A DNA stretch of 34,732 bases, from positions 1 through 34,732 of the forward strand of contig JBKPFS010000123.1 in the NCBI GenBank assembly GCA_046728935.1. The letters run 5' to 3'. The notes beneath the pieces were generated by a model. It was not told the DNA's origin. It ran no database searches and worked only from the letters and a program-made list of their open reading frames with translations. How positions within the stretch are numbered: position 1 is the first letter of the stretch; every line of letters starts with the position of its first letter. Below are positions 1-7,853 of this stretch, piece by piece. Source of the stretch: DATAFO01 sp046728935 (lineage in GTDB: Bacteria; Actinomycetota; Thermoleophilia; Solirubrobacterales; 70-9). The position numbers and the translations under genes were made by a program.

Positions 1-244
1 CACGACCGCCTGCTCGAGGAGGCAGAGAACGTCGCCCGTCAGATCCTACGCAACTCCCAGCGGGCTCCGCTCCGCGAAGCAGACGATCCTCGACGTGGTC
101 GGACAGCCGCTCGACTTCCAGCTCCGGACCGAGGCGTGGAACGCCTACACGTGCGCCGACCCCGAGGAGACGAAGGCGCTCCTCGGCCGCTTCTACGAGA
201 AATCGGACGCCGGTCGCGCCGGCGGGCACGAGACCGAGCTCTGA
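1..244 (+). pseudogene. Enoyl-CoA hydratase/isomerase family, C-terminal fragment with apparent frameshift
   Basis: The gene runs in from the left edge, so only its C-terminus is visible. Positions 1-57 read in frame 1 as HDRLLEEAENVARQILRNS, and positions 59-244 read in frame 2 as SGLRSAKQTILDVVGQPL and on to a TGA at 242-244. Joined at the short C run near 56-58, they give the crotonase-family pattern NSP-x6-KQ followed by a helical tail ending near GRFYEK. Neither frame alone gives a sensible protein through the junction. The family hydrates enoyl-CoA or isomerises acyl-CoA in fatty-acid and CoA-thioester metabolism; the substrate cannot be told from this end. A net loss of two C residues, or one extra base, would explain the break. 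It could be a true frameshift mutation or a homopolymer sequencing error. The gene converges on the SepIVA-like gene, 9 bp away. Confidence 0.6.
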
Positions 245-253
245 GATGAGGGG

Positions 254-721
254 CTAGCCGACTTCCGCGGGCTCTTCGTCGCGGCCGGCCAGGCGGTCGC
301 GACCGCGCTGCACGGCGGCGAGGAACTTCTCGAGGTTGACCTCGAGGGTGGAGAGGATCTCGTCGGCGTAGTCCTCCGCGCCGAGGCGGATCTGGCGCTC
401 CGTCTCGCGCGCGTCCTCGATGATCTCCTCGGCCGCGCGCTCGGCCTGCTTGTAGACCTCCTCGTCGGAGATCAGACGGGCCTGCTGCTCTCGGGCCTCC
501 TTGACCACGCGCTCGGCCTCGCGCTTGGCCTCGGCGAGCATCTCCTGGCGCTCCTTGACGATCCAGCGCGCCTGCTTGATCTCCTCCGGGATCGTCGCCC
601 GCATCTGGTCGAGGAGGTCGTAGATCTCCTCGCGATCCACACGCACCTGGTCGGTCAACGGCACCGGACGTGCGTTGTGGATCAGGTCGTCGAGCTTGTC
701 TATGAGGACGAGGACGTCCAT
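254..721 (-). CDS. SepIVA/DivIVA-like coiled-coil protein
   Basis: The product has 155 residues. It starts with a short hydrophobic segment (MDVLVLIDKLDDLI) followed by a long, strongly charged heptad-like region from about residue 40 to 140, rich in Glu, Arg, Lys and Ala. No membrane segment or catalytic motif is visible. Similar coiled-coil proteins sit next to coaD and rsmD in many actinobacteria. The mycobacterial one (SepIVA, a DivIVA-family septation factor) is the closest named relative I can suggest, and automatic pipelines often label such proteins ATP synthase B-like because of the coiled coil. The gene follows coaD on the same strand after 94 bp, so it may have its own promoter or read through from coaD. 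No good ribosome-binding site precedes the ATG. A role in envelope growth or division is inferred from neighbourhood and coiled-coil shape only. Confidence 0.6.
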   Translation of the reverse strand: MDVLVLIDKLDDLIHNARPVPLTDQVRVDREEIYDLLDQMRATIPEEIKQARWIVKERQEMLAEAKREAERVVKEAREQQARLISDEEVYKQAERAAEEIIEDARETERQIRLGAEDYADEILSTLEVNLEKFLAAVQRGRDRLAGRDEEPAEVG

Positions 722-800
722 CGGCGTCGGGAAAGCTTACGCGGCCGGTCGGGAAGGGGCCGCCCCATCCGTCAGTTCGGGCTAATCCTGCAAAACCCTG

Positions 801-815
801 CCCAGCCCAACTGGG
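801..815 (-). terminator. Weak hairpin directly after coaD
   Basis: On the minus strand CCCAG-TTGGG-CTGGG forms a 5-bp stem with a 5-nt loop beginning right after the coaD stop. It is followed five bases later by TTTT. The stem is short and the T run is brief and offset, so this is at best a weak terminator or attenuator between coaD and the coiled-coil gene. Confidence 0.25.
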
Positions 816-1325
816 TCAATCGCGCTTGACGCGCTCCGCGAGCGCCTTCGCGACCACGGGGGGGACGAGACCGGAGACGTCTCCACCGAACGTCGCCATC
901 TCCTTCACACCGGTCGAGCGAATGAAGCTGTAGTCGGGCGAGGCGAGGATGTAGATCGACTCGATCTCCGGCGCGAGGTTGCGGTTGAGCTGGTTCATCT
1001 CGAACTCGTACTCGAAGTCCGAAATCGCCCGCAGCCCCTTCACGATCGCGATCGCGCCGTTCTCGCGAGCGAACTCGACCAGCAGCTTCGAGAACACCTT
1101 CACCTCGACGTTGGCGAGCCCGTTGTCGTCGAGAGCCTGCTCGATCAGCCGCTTACGCTCCGCAGCGTCGAAGAGCGGCTTCTGCTTGCGGACCTGGACA
1201 TCGACGACCCCGATCACGACCTTGTCGAACACCCGCGCGGCGCGGCGGATGACATCCAGGTGACCGTTCGTGACGGGGTCGTAGCTCCCCGGGCAGACCG
1301 CGATACGAGGCTGGTCGGCGTTCAT
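816..1325 (-). CDS. coaD: Phosphopantetheine adenylyltransferase (CoaD)
   Basis: CoaD transfers AMP from ATP to 4'-phosphopantetheine, making dephospho-CoA in the penultimate step of coenzyme A synthesis in the cytoplasm. The 169-residue product matches the usual length of about 160. The nucleotidyltransferase signature GSYDPVTNGH lies at residues 13-22, with the T/HxGH-type motif at NGH. The second nucleotide-binding motif SFIRSTGVKE lies at 133-142, and VKGLRA near 95-100 is also typical. The start ATG (1325) overlaps the rsmD stop in an ATGA junction, so the two are translationally coupled; rsmD-coaD pairing is very common in bacteria. Confidence 0.97.
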   Translation of the reverse strand: MNADQPRIAVCPGSYDPVTNGHLDVIRRAARVFDKVVIGVVDVQVRKQKPLFDAAERKRLIEQALDDNGLANVEVKVFSKLLVEFARENGAIAIVKGLRAISDFEYEFEMNQLNRNLAPEIESIYILASPDYSFIRSTGVKEMATFGGDVSGLVPPVVAKALAERVKRD

Positions 1326-1849
1326 TCGAGACCGTGAATCCTTATCAGCGCCTCGCCGAAGCGGCGCTCCGCCAGCTGAGGCAGGTCGAGATCGACCGGT
1401 TCGCGCGCCGCGCTCTCGAGCACCAGTCGACCGCCGTCCGAGAGCCGCGGCGGCACGAGCCGCTCGAGGTCCGGGGCGATCCGCTCGGCGAACGCGTACG
1501 GCGGGTCGCAGAGGACGAGGTCGAAGCGCTCGTTGGTCCGCTCGAGGTAGCGAAGCGCGTCCGAGCGGACGACCCGGCAGCGATTCTCGAGCCCCAGCGC
1601 AACGACGTTGCGCTTCGCGAGCACCGGGTTCGAGTCGACCAGCACGGCGCTCGCCGCCCCGCGGGAGACCCCCTCGATGCCGAGCGCCCCGGTACCGCAG
1701 AAGAGGTCGAGCACTCGCAGCCCGCCGACGTCGCCGAGGATCGAGAACAGGGCCTCGCGGGCGCGGTCCGAGGTCGGCCGGACGTCAGCCGAGCGGCGCG
1801 GCGGCGAGGCGAGGCGCCGCCCCTTGAGCTCTCCCGCGACCACCCTCAA
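1322..1849 (-). CDS. rsmD: 16S rRNA (guanine966-N2)-methyltransferase RsmD
   Basis: RsmD methylates G966 of 16S rRNA with S-adenosylmethionine. The 175-residue protein has the N-terminal RVVAGELKGRRL segment. The SAM-binding motif LDLFCGTGALGIE lies at residues 47-59, and the amino-methyltransferase motif DPPY at 115-118. The reading frame begins with TTG at 1849, whose last two bases are shared with the TGA of recG (TTGA junction). TTG fits the conserved MRVVAGxxKG start; the next possible start, GTG two codons on, would trim it slightly. It lies between recG and coaD in a coupled leftward operon. Confidence 0.95.
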   Translation of the reverse strand: MRVVAGELKGRRLASPPRRSADVRPTSDRAREALFSILGDVGGLRVLDLFCGTGALGIEGVSRGAASAVLVDSNPVLAKRNVVALGLENRCRVVRSDALRYLERTNERFDLVLCDPPYAFAERIAPDLERLVPPRLSDGGRLVLESAAREPVDLDLPQLAERRFGEALIRIHGLE

Positions 1850-4047
1850 GCCGGAATGCCTTCGTCCCCGAACCGCTCCCGCGCGGCGTCGACGAGGGGT
1901 GCCAGCTCCGGCACGTCCAGCGAGCCGTGACGGTCGAGCAGGTCGAGCAGGTCCGCGCGGGCCGCGGTCAGGAGCTCGGTTTCCTCGGGCAGCTCGGCGA
2001 CTCGGAAGCGGGGCAGGCCGTGCTGGCGCGTGCCGAGGATCTCCCCCTCGCCACGGAGGGTGAGGTCGATCTCGGCCAGCTCGAAGCCATCGTCCGAGCG
2101 GGCGATCGCCTCCATGCGCCGCCTGGCGAGCTCGAACTCGGGATCGGCGAAGAGGATGCAGTGGCTTTCGTGCGCGCCGCGCCCGACCCGCCCGCGGAGC
2201 TGGTGGAGCTGCGAGAGGCCGTAGCGTTCGGCGCCCTCCACGAGCATCACGGTGGCGTTGGGGACGTCGATGCCGACCTCGATCACGGTCGTGGCGACGA
2301 GCACGTTGGTGGCGCCGCTGGAGAAGCGATCCATCGCCGCCGCCTTTGCCTTCGACGGCATCTGTCCGTGCAGCAGGCCGATCTCGAAGTCGGCCAGCTC
2401 GCCTTTGCGAAGGCGCTCCGCCTCCTCCTCGGCCGCCTTCGCCTGGAGCTTCTCCCGTCCGGCTTCGCCGGACGACCGGTCGCCTTCGGCTCCCTGGGCC
2501 ACCAGCGGGCAGACGACGTAGGCCTGGCGACCCTCACGCAGCCGCTCGCGGATGAACTCGTACGCGCCGGGCCGCTTCTCCTCCCCCACGACCCAGGTCT
2601 TGACCGGGCGCCGGCCGGCGGGCAGCTCCCGGATCACCGTCGCGTCGAGGTCGCCGTAGGCGGTCAGCGACAGCGTGCGCGGGATCGGCGTCGCGGTCAT
2701 GTGGAGCGTGTGGGGCGCGCGCCCGTCGGGGCCCTTGGCATCGAGCGCGGCGCGCTGGCGGACCCCGAACCGGTGCTGCTCGTCGACGACGCAGACGGCC
2801 AGGCTCTTGAAGTCGACGTCGGGCTCGATCAGCGCGTGCGTGCCGACCGCGAGGCCGAGCTCGCGGCTCGCCAGGCGGGCAAGGGCGTCCCGGCGGCGCT
2901 TCGCCGGCGTGGCGCTCGTCAGGAGCGCGAACGGGACCGGCTCGGAGGCCAGCAGGGCGTCGAGCGTCGCCGCGTGCTGTTCGGCGAGCGTCTCGGTGGG
3001 CGCCATCAGCGCCGCCTGGTGCCCCGCCTCGAGCGCGCGCAGCATCGCGAAGAGAGCGACCACGGTCTTGCCCGATCCCACCTCCCCCATCAGGAGCCGC
3101 TGCATCGGCCGGTCGCGCGCGAGGTCCGCGTCGACCTCATCGAGCGCCCGGCGCTGGTCGCCCGTGAGCTCGAAGGGGAGCGAGCGAAGCCAGCGCTCGA
3201 CCAGCTCGCCGCGGGCGCCGATCGGAATCGCGAGCCGGGTGTCGTCCCGCGCACGGCGGCGGAGCGCCAGCGCCGCCTGGTGAACGATCAGCTCCTCGAA
3301 CGCCAGCCGGCGGCGGGCACCGCTCGCGGCCTCGCGGGTCTCGGGAAAGTGGACGGCGCGAAACGCATCCCCCGCCCCCGCCAGCCTCCGACGGGCACGC
3401 AGCTCTGCGGGCAGCGGCTCGGGCGCGAACGCGGCGAGCTCGGCCGCCTGCCAGGCCCACTCCCGGATCCGGTTCGGCCTCACTCCCTCGGATGCGGGAT
3501 GGACCGGGACTAGGCCCGTCGTGTGGATGCCGACTCCCTCGGAGCGGCCCGCCGGCGGGGCGCCGGGGTCGCGCACCACTTCGTGCGCGTCGACCCGAAG
3601 GCCCGAGCGGTCGAGCTTGCCGCTCAGCAGCACGTGGGTGCCGGGAAGCAGGCGTTCCGCGACCCACGCCTGGTTGAACCACACCGCCTTCAGCGGCCCG
3701 CTCGCGTCCGCGACCTCCGCCTCGACGATCCGCAGGTTGCGCCGCCGCGTCGGGCGCACGCGCGCCGAGCGCACCTGGACCAGGACGGTCGCCTGCTCAC
3801 CGATCCGTAGCTCGGCGACCTCGCGCACGTCGGTGCGGTCGCGATACCCGTGCGGGACGTGCCAGAGCAGGTCGCGAAGCGTCGCGATCCCGATCTCCTC
3901 GGCCGCCGTGGCGAGCTTGGGACCGGCGCCGCGAAGCGTCGTGATCGGGGCCGCCGCCAGGAGGCCGGGGCGCGGACCCGAGCGCAGCGCCACCGAGCGC
4001 AGGGCTTCGCGGGCCTGGGCGTCCCCAGAGCCCAGGGCCGCCGGCAT
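1846..4047 (-). CDS. recG: ATP-dependent DNA helicase RecG
   Basis: RecG remodels stalled replication forks and branch-migrates Holliday junctions. From the ATG at 4047 the protein is 733 residues, typical for the family. An N-terminal wedge/OB-fold region includes the LRGAGPKLA helix-hairpin segment (about 38-46) and RRNLRIVEAEVADASG. Superfamily-2 helicase motifs follow: Walker A GEVGSGKT at 321-328, the DEQH-type Walker B in DEQHRFG at 422-428, MTATPIPRTL, and QLRGRVGRG near the C-terminus. The frame stays open upstream to 4167, including a GTG at 4092, but that part is low-complexity and overlaps the divergent RidA gene, so I chose 4047. About 65 bp remain for two divergent promoters; no convincing boxes are visible. 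Confidence 0.96.
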   Translation of the reverse strand: MPAALGSGDAQAREALRSVALRSGPRPGLLAAAPITTLRGAGPKLATAAEEIGIATLRDLLWHVPHGYRDRTDVREVAELRIGEQATVLVQVRSARVRPTRRRNLRIVEAEVADASGPLKAVWFNQAWVAERLLPGTHVLLSGKLDRSGLRVDAHEVVRDPGAPPAGRSEGVGIHTTGLVPVHPASEGVRPNRIREWAWQAAELAAFAPEPLPAELRARRRLAGAGDAFRAVHFPETREAASGARRRLAFEELIVHQAALALRRRARDDTRLAIPIGARGELVERWLRSLPFELTGDQRRALDEVDADLARDRPMQRLLMGEVGSGKTVVALFAMLRALEAGHQAALMAPTETLAEQHAATLDALLASEPVPFALLTSATPAKRRRDALARLASRELGLAVGTHALIEPDVDFKSLAVCVVDEQHRFGVRQRAALDAKGPDGRAPHTLHMTATPIPRTLSLTAYGDLDATVIRELPAGRRPVKTWVVGEEKRPGAYEFIRERLREGRQAYVVCPLVAQGAEGDRSSGEAGREKLQAKAAEEEAERLRKGELADFEIGLLHGQMPSKAKAAAMDRFSSGATNVLVATTVIEVGIDVPNATVMLVEGAERYGLSQLHQLRGRVGRGAHESHCILFADPEFELARRRMEAIARSDDGFELAEIDLTLRGEGEILGTRQHGLPRFRVAELPEETELLTAARADLLDLLDRHGSLDVPELAPLVDAARERFGDEGIPA

Positions 4048-4112
4048 CGTCTCAGGCGCTCGTGGGGCTGCGATCGCCGCTGCCTCGCTCACGCGGCTAA
4101 GGCTAGGCTGCG

Positions 4113-4670
4113 GTGGCGATGGGACGAATCGAGGAGAGGCTCGCGGAGCTCGACCTCGAGCTGCCAAAGCCCTTCGCGCCGCCCCCCGGCCTGGAGTTCA
4201 AGTTCGACCTCGTGCGGGTCAGCGGCGGCCTCGGCTACGTCTCCGGGCACCTGCCGATGGACGGCTCGGATGTCCTGGTGCAAGGCCGGGTTGGCGATGG
4301 GCTGAGCGTCGAGGAGGGCTACGAGGCGGCGCGCCTCACCACGCTCTCGATCCTCGCCTCGCTGCGGCAAGAGCTCGGCGATCTCGACCGGGTGACCGGC
4401 TGGGTGAGGGCGCTGGGCCTCGTGCAATGCGCTCCCGGGTTCGACAAGCCGCCGGCGGTGATCAACGGCTTCACCGACCTCGTGCTCGAGCTCTGGGGCG
4501 CCGACGGCCACCACGCGCGCACCGCGATCGGGGCGGCGCAGCTTCCCTTCGACGTCCCGGTGGAGATCGAGGCGATCGTCGAGTTGCGCTTGGCAGGCGA
4601 CGCTCCCGCCGGACGGCGCCGCGCCCGCCGCCGCGTAACGCACCGCGCGTCCGCCGGTCGAACCCGGTGA
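4113..4670 (+). CDS. RidA/YjgF/YER057c/UK114 family protein
   Basis: The 185-residue product contains a RidA-type fold at about residues 25-160. Signatures are RVSGGLGYVSGHLPMDG near the N-terminus and the C-terminal HARTAIGAAQLPFDVPVEIEAIVEL block. RidA proteins hydrolyse reactive enamine/imine intermediates released by PLP enzymes. This longer variant resembles the YjgF-like subgroup whose function is mostly unknown, so deaminase activity is not assured. The tail after residue 160 is Arg-rich and low-complexity. Either GTG 4113 or ATG 4119 could be the start. The stop overlaps the ATG of the DUF427 gene by one base (TGATG), so the two are likely cotranslated. Confidence 0.8.
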   Translation: MAMGRIEERLAELDLELPKPFAPPPGLEFKFDLVRVSGGLGYVSGHLPMDGSDVLVQGRVGDGLSVEEGYEAARLTTLSILASLRQELGDLDRVTGWVRALGLVQCAPGFDKPPAVINGFTDLVLELWGADGHHARTAIGAAQLPFDVPVEIEAIVELRLAGDAPAGRRRARRRVTHRASAGRTR

Positions 4671-5161
4671 TGACTTCGCTCGCCGCGAATCGGCGGCCCG
4701 AGGAGTCCGTCTGGGACTACCCCCGCCCGCCACGGATCGAGCCGCTCGACCGCCACGTGCGCGTCGAGCTGGGGGGCGAGGTGGTCGCGGAGTCCGACCG
4801 GGCGGTGCGGGTGCTCGAGACAGCGGGGGCGCCGACGATCTACCTGCCGCAGGAGGATGTGCGCGCGAAGGTGCTTCGGCCCGCAAAGGGCACGACCGAG
4901 TGCGAGTGGAAGGGGACCGCGTCGTACTTCGATGCGATCTCGGGCGGGAAGGTTCGCCCGCGGGCGGCATGGACCTACCGAGACCCCAAGCCCGGCTACG
5001 AGCAGCTCCGCGACTGGATCGCCTTCTACGCAGGGCGCGTCGACGCCGCGTACCTCGACGACGAGCGGGTCACGCCACAGCCCGGCGACTTCTATGGCGG
5101 CTGGATCACCGCCGAGATCGAGGGCCCGTTCAAGGGCGAACCGGGATCGGAGGGCTGGTAG
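4670..5161 (+). CDS. DUF427 domain protein
   Basis: The 163-residue product is DUF427 over most of its length. Family features are SVWDYPRPPRIEP near the N-terminus, RVELGGEVVAESDRAVRVLET, YLPQEDV, ECEWKGTASYFD, and a C-terminal PQPGDFYGGWITAEIEGPFKG ending in GW. DUF427 proteins are small beta-rich proteins without an agreed biochemical function. The start ATG is fixed by the one-base overlap with the RidA-family stop, which suggests cotranslation. The protein ends where family members normally end, so the TAG at 5159-5161 is probably genuine, although coding-like sequence continues after it. Confidence 0.85.
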   Translation: MTSLAANRRPEESVWDYPRPPRIEPLDRHVRVELGGEVVAESDRAVRVLETAGAPTIYLPQEDVRAKVLRPAKGTTECEWKGTASYFDAISGGKVRPRAAWTYRDPKPGYEQLRDWIAFYAGRVDAAYLDDERVTPQPGDFYGGWITAEIEGPFKGEPGSEGW

Positions 5162-5234
5162 CGCTACTGCGCCGAGAGCACCACGGCGGAGATCGACGCG
5201 TTCTTGAAGTCGCTATCCGGGCCGCGCGACCCGG
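5162..5234 (+). other. Coding-like in-frame tail after the DUF427 stop
   Basis: Directly after the DUF427 TAG, the same frame reads RYCAESTTAEIDAFLKSLSG and then PRDPVNPWFQ without a stop until well inside the next, oppositely oriented gene. The composition is protein-like rather than Arg/Ala shadow translation, and there is no start codon or ribosome-binding site of its own until a TTG at 5204. It may be a remnant of another gene's C-terminus or chance. I assign no function. Confidence 0.2.
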
Positions 5235-5990
5235 TCAATCCCTGGTTTCAGGTACGGGCGGCTCGACGTGGAGCTCCGAGAGCTCGATCCAGACCAGAGT
5301 CGGGCCCGGCAGCGAGCGATTGCGGAGGCCCATCGGGCGCACCCGGCGCCGAGTCGGGAAGACGAGGCCGCCGGCTTGGACGTGCTCGTCGCAGTAGTGG
5401 GCGGCTCGAGCCCAGCGGCCGACGGGCTCGGCCACGTAGTCGAGCCGTCGGAGCACGCCGCGGGCGTCGAAGTAGAAGGTCTGGTGGCGCGAGTGGGTGT
5501 CGATGCCCTCGGGGAAGGTGACCTCGAGCCGGCGCCAGCTCTCCCCCTCCTCGCTCCACGGCTCGCCCTCGACGGCCTCCACCCCGTCACGCGTCAAGAG
5601 CAGAGGCGTGGCGAGGTAGTTCCACATCGCGTAGCCCGCGAAGTAGGTCGCATCGAGTGCGTCCCAACGAAGGTTGCGCCGCACGCCGCTCAGCCCCGAG
5701 AAGGCCGGGCGTGGATCGGGGCGCGCCTCGATGGTGTCCCCCGCCGCGGTCTCGATCCGCACCTTTCCCTGGTCGAAGACGCCCCGCTGTCCCTCGCGCG
5801 GGAAGGGATCGAGCACCGCCCTGGGCTCGTGGACGTCCACCGTGAGGCGGTAATCGGCAAGACGGTTGCCCGGGCCGCGGGTTCTGAGCAAGAGCCCTCC
5901 GGAGCGCACCCGCGCCGTGACGGTGCGCGCCGTGCGCCACCGCTCGACGCCGCCGTGCGCCTCGAGGACCTCGTCGAGCAGCCTGGTCAC
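5235..5990 (-). CDS. Uncharacterised protein, possibly LolA-like fold
   Basis: The 251-residue product starts MTRLLDEVLEAHGGVERWR and has no signal peptide or membrane segment. It shows alternating beta-strand-like segments with many aromatic residues, such as HQTFYFDARGVLRRLDYVAE and AAHYCDEHVQAGGLVFPTRRRV. This layout is reminiscent of soluble LolA/LppX-like beta half-barrels that begin with 'EAHGG..RW', but I cannot confirm the family from sequence alone. It ends against the DUF427 region and is 13 bp downstream of the FakA-like stop on the same strand, so it may be the last gene of the rib-rpmB-fakA transcript. Function unknown. Confidence 0.6.
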   Translation of the reverse strand: MTRLLDEVLEAHGGVERWRTARTVTARVRSGGLLLRTRGPGNRLADYRLTVDVHEPRAVLDPFPREGQRGVFDQGKVRIETAAGDTIEARPDPRPAFSGLSGVRRNLRWDALDATYFAGYAMWNYLATPLLLTRDGVEAVEGEPWSEEGESWRRLEVTFPEGIDTHSRHQTFYFDARGVLRRLDYVAEPVGRWARAAHYCDEHVQAGGLVFPTRRRVRPMGLRNRSLPGPTLVWIELSELHVEPPVPETRD

Positions 5991-6003
5991 GTGCGGGCGG
6001 CGC

Positions 6004-7629
6004 TTACTGCGCCGCGATCAGCCACCAGTAGCTCGACTGGCCGCCGTGGTGAAGCTCGAGCTCCGCGCCGTCTGGCAGCTCCAGCGGGAGCTGGTCGAGC
6101 GGGATCGGCGCTCCCTCGCCCTCGATCACGGTGACGATCTCGGCGCCGTCGACGATCTCGGCCACGGTCGCCGCCAGGGTGGCACCGGTATCGCCCCAGG
6201 CGACGATCTCCTCGCCCGCGAAGCCGACCGTCTCCCCCTCGGCGAAGCGACCGTCGACGTCGTTCTTGGCGGCCGGCGCGACGGCGCCGGTGCGCACGGT
6301 CCCGAGAGCCTCCACGAGTCGGACGGCGTTCGCGGCGGCGTCGACCTCCGGGTCGAGCTCGACCAGGGCCGCCACCCCCGCCTGCTGGGACTCGGACGCG
6401 ACGACCTCGACCGGCTTGTCGGCGATCTCGGCGGCCTCGCGGGCGGCGAGGATCACGTCGGGCGAATCCGGCAGCACCACGACCTCCTCCGCCGGGCAGG
6501 CGTCGATCGCGCGGACGAGGTCGTTGGTGGCCGGGTTCATCTTCGGGCCGCCATCCACCACCACGGCCCCGAGGTCCTCGAACAGCGCCCTGAGGCCCTC
6601 GCCGCTGGCGACGGCGACGACCCCGCATCTCCCGGCGAGCCGCAACCTGCGCTCGGCCACCTGCTCGTGCATGTCGGCGATGTCCTCGCGCTCGATCGTG
6701 CCCGCGCCGGCGAAGATCGCCTTCGCCGCGTCGGCTTCGTCGGTGTGAACGTGCACCTTCAGCGTCTCTGAGTCGCCGACCACGAGCACCGAATCGCCGA
6801 GCTCCTCGAGATGGGGCACGAAGGAGTCTCCGTCGAGGCCGGATCCCGTAACGATGAAGTTCGTGCACCACCGGTACCGCGAATCGGCGTGGTGGACGTC
6901 GGTGATTCGTGCGGGCTCGTAGCGCGGGATCTCGGGGAGCTCGACCTGCTCGCCTGCGAGCCCGGACATCATTCCGCGCACGATCACCACCAGGCCCAGG
7001 GCGCCCGCGTCGACCTCGGCCCCGAGCTCCCGAAGCACCTCGAGCTGCTCCGGCGTGCGCCGCAGCGCCTCCTCTCCCGAAAACAGCGCCGCCGCCAGCA
7101 TCTCCGCCAGAAGGGCGTTTTGCTCGGCGTCGCTGGCCTCGGGCTCGAGCGGGCGCTGCTGCCAGTGGGCGAGGCGCTCGCTGACCGCCTCGGCCATCTT
7201 CCGGATCACGGTCAGCATCGTTCCCTCGGCCGGCTCACGAACGGAGGCGTACGCGGCGTCACTCGCCTTTCGCAGTGCGCGCTCGATCAGCTCCGGGTCG
7301 ATCAGGCGCCCCGGCGGGGTCGCGAGCTCCTCGGCCGCGCCGCGCACGATCTGGCTCAGGATCACCCCGGCGTTGCCGCGCGCCCCCATCAGCGCGGCGC
7401 GCGCCACCGCCCGGACGATCTCCGGCCGGGGCGGGTCGGGATCACCCCGCTTGTCGAGGCGGTCGAGCTCCTCGAGCACGTAGCGCATCGTCAGCACCAT
7501 GTTGTCCCCGGTATCGCCGTCGGCGACGGGGAAGACGTTGAGGTCGTTGATCTCCTGCTGTCGCGCCTCGAGGTGGCGCAGCGCGACCCCGACCACCTGG
7601 CGGAAGCGATGGATCACTGGATCCCGCAT
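6004..7629 (-). CDS. fakA: FakA-type (DAK/DhaL domain) kinase
   Basis: FakA phosphorylates fatty acids bound to a FakB (DegV) partner, feeding them to phospholipid synthesis. The 541-residue product has the DhaL/DAK2 nucleotide-binding signature NVFPVADGDTGDNM at residues 31-44, with ARGNAGVILSQ further on. A middle domain ends in ETLKVHVHTDE, and a long C-terminal domain ends in GGQSSYWWLIAAQ. This order of domains and a length near 550 are those of FakA/YloV rather than glycerone kinase. No DegV gene is in the window. It lies just after rpmB; rpmB-fakA-recG is a widespread gene order, interrupted here by four genes between fakA and recG. Confidence 0.85.
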   Translation of the reverse strand: MRDPVIHRFRQVVGVALRHLEARQQEINDLNVFPVADGDTGDNMVLTMRYVLEELDRLDKRGDPDPPRPEIVRAVARAALMGARGNAGVILSQIVRGAAEELATPPGRLIDPELIERALRKASDAAYASVREPAEGTMLTVIRKMAEAVSERLAHWQQRPLEPEASDAEQNALLAEMLAAALFSGEEALRRTPEQLEVLRELGAEVDAGALGLVVIVRGMMSGLAGEQVELPEIPRYEPARITDVHHADSRYRWCTNFIVTGSGLDGDSFVPHLEELGDSVLVVGDSETLKVHVHTDEADAAKAIFAGAGTIEREDIADMHEQVAERRLRLAGRCGVVAVASGEGLRALFEDLGAVVVDGGPKMNPATNDLVRAIDACPAEEVVVLPDSPDVILAAREAAEIADKPVEVVASESQQAGVAALVELDPEVDAAANAVRLVEALGTVRTGAVAPAAKNDVDGRFAEGETVGFAGEEIVAWGDTGATLAATVAEIVDGAEIVTVIEGEGAPIPLDQLPLELPDGAELELHHGGQSSYWWLIAAQ

Positions 7630-7648
7630 CGGCGGCGGGATTATCCCG

Positions 7649-7840
7649 CTACGCGTGCTTTACGACCTTGTTCGACTTCAGGCAGCGCGCGCAGACGTAG
7701 ACGCGACGAGGGCGGCCGCCGTCGTCGATGCGGACCTTTTGCAGGTTCGGGTTGAAGCGCCGCCGCGTAGCGACCATCGAGTGGCTGCGCGAGTTGCCGA
7801 ACGCGGGCTTCTTGCCGCAGGAAAAGCACACCTTGGCCAT
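7649..7840 (-). CDS. rpmB: 50S ribosomal protein L28
   Basis: A 63-residue L28 starting MAKVCFSCGKKPAFGN. It carries two CxxC pairs (CFSC near the N-terminus and CARC near the C-terminus), so it is the zinc-binding, C-plus form of L28. The ATG at 7840 gives the standard family start; an in-frame ATG at 7852 would add MPRP. No Shine-Dalgarno sequence precedes either start, and the start lies 13 bp after the ribH stop, so translation may depend on coupling with ribH or on a leaderless transcript. The fakA-like gene follows 19 bp downstream. Confidence 0.95.
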   Translation of the reverse strand: MAKVCFSCGKKPAFGNSRSHSMVATRRRFNPNLQKVRIDDGGRPRRVYVCARCLKSNKVVKHA

Positions 7841-7853
7841 GGGACGGGGCATG

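Noticed and set aside
1927..3513. Long plus-strand ORF antisense to recG
   Set aside because: Low-complexity Arg/Glu/Leu/Gly translation without domain logic; recG motifs on the other strand are complete.
4048..4167. N-terminal extension of RecG to 4167
   Set aside because: Low-complexity residues unlike RecG and overlap with the divergent RidA-family gene; ATG 4047 preferred.
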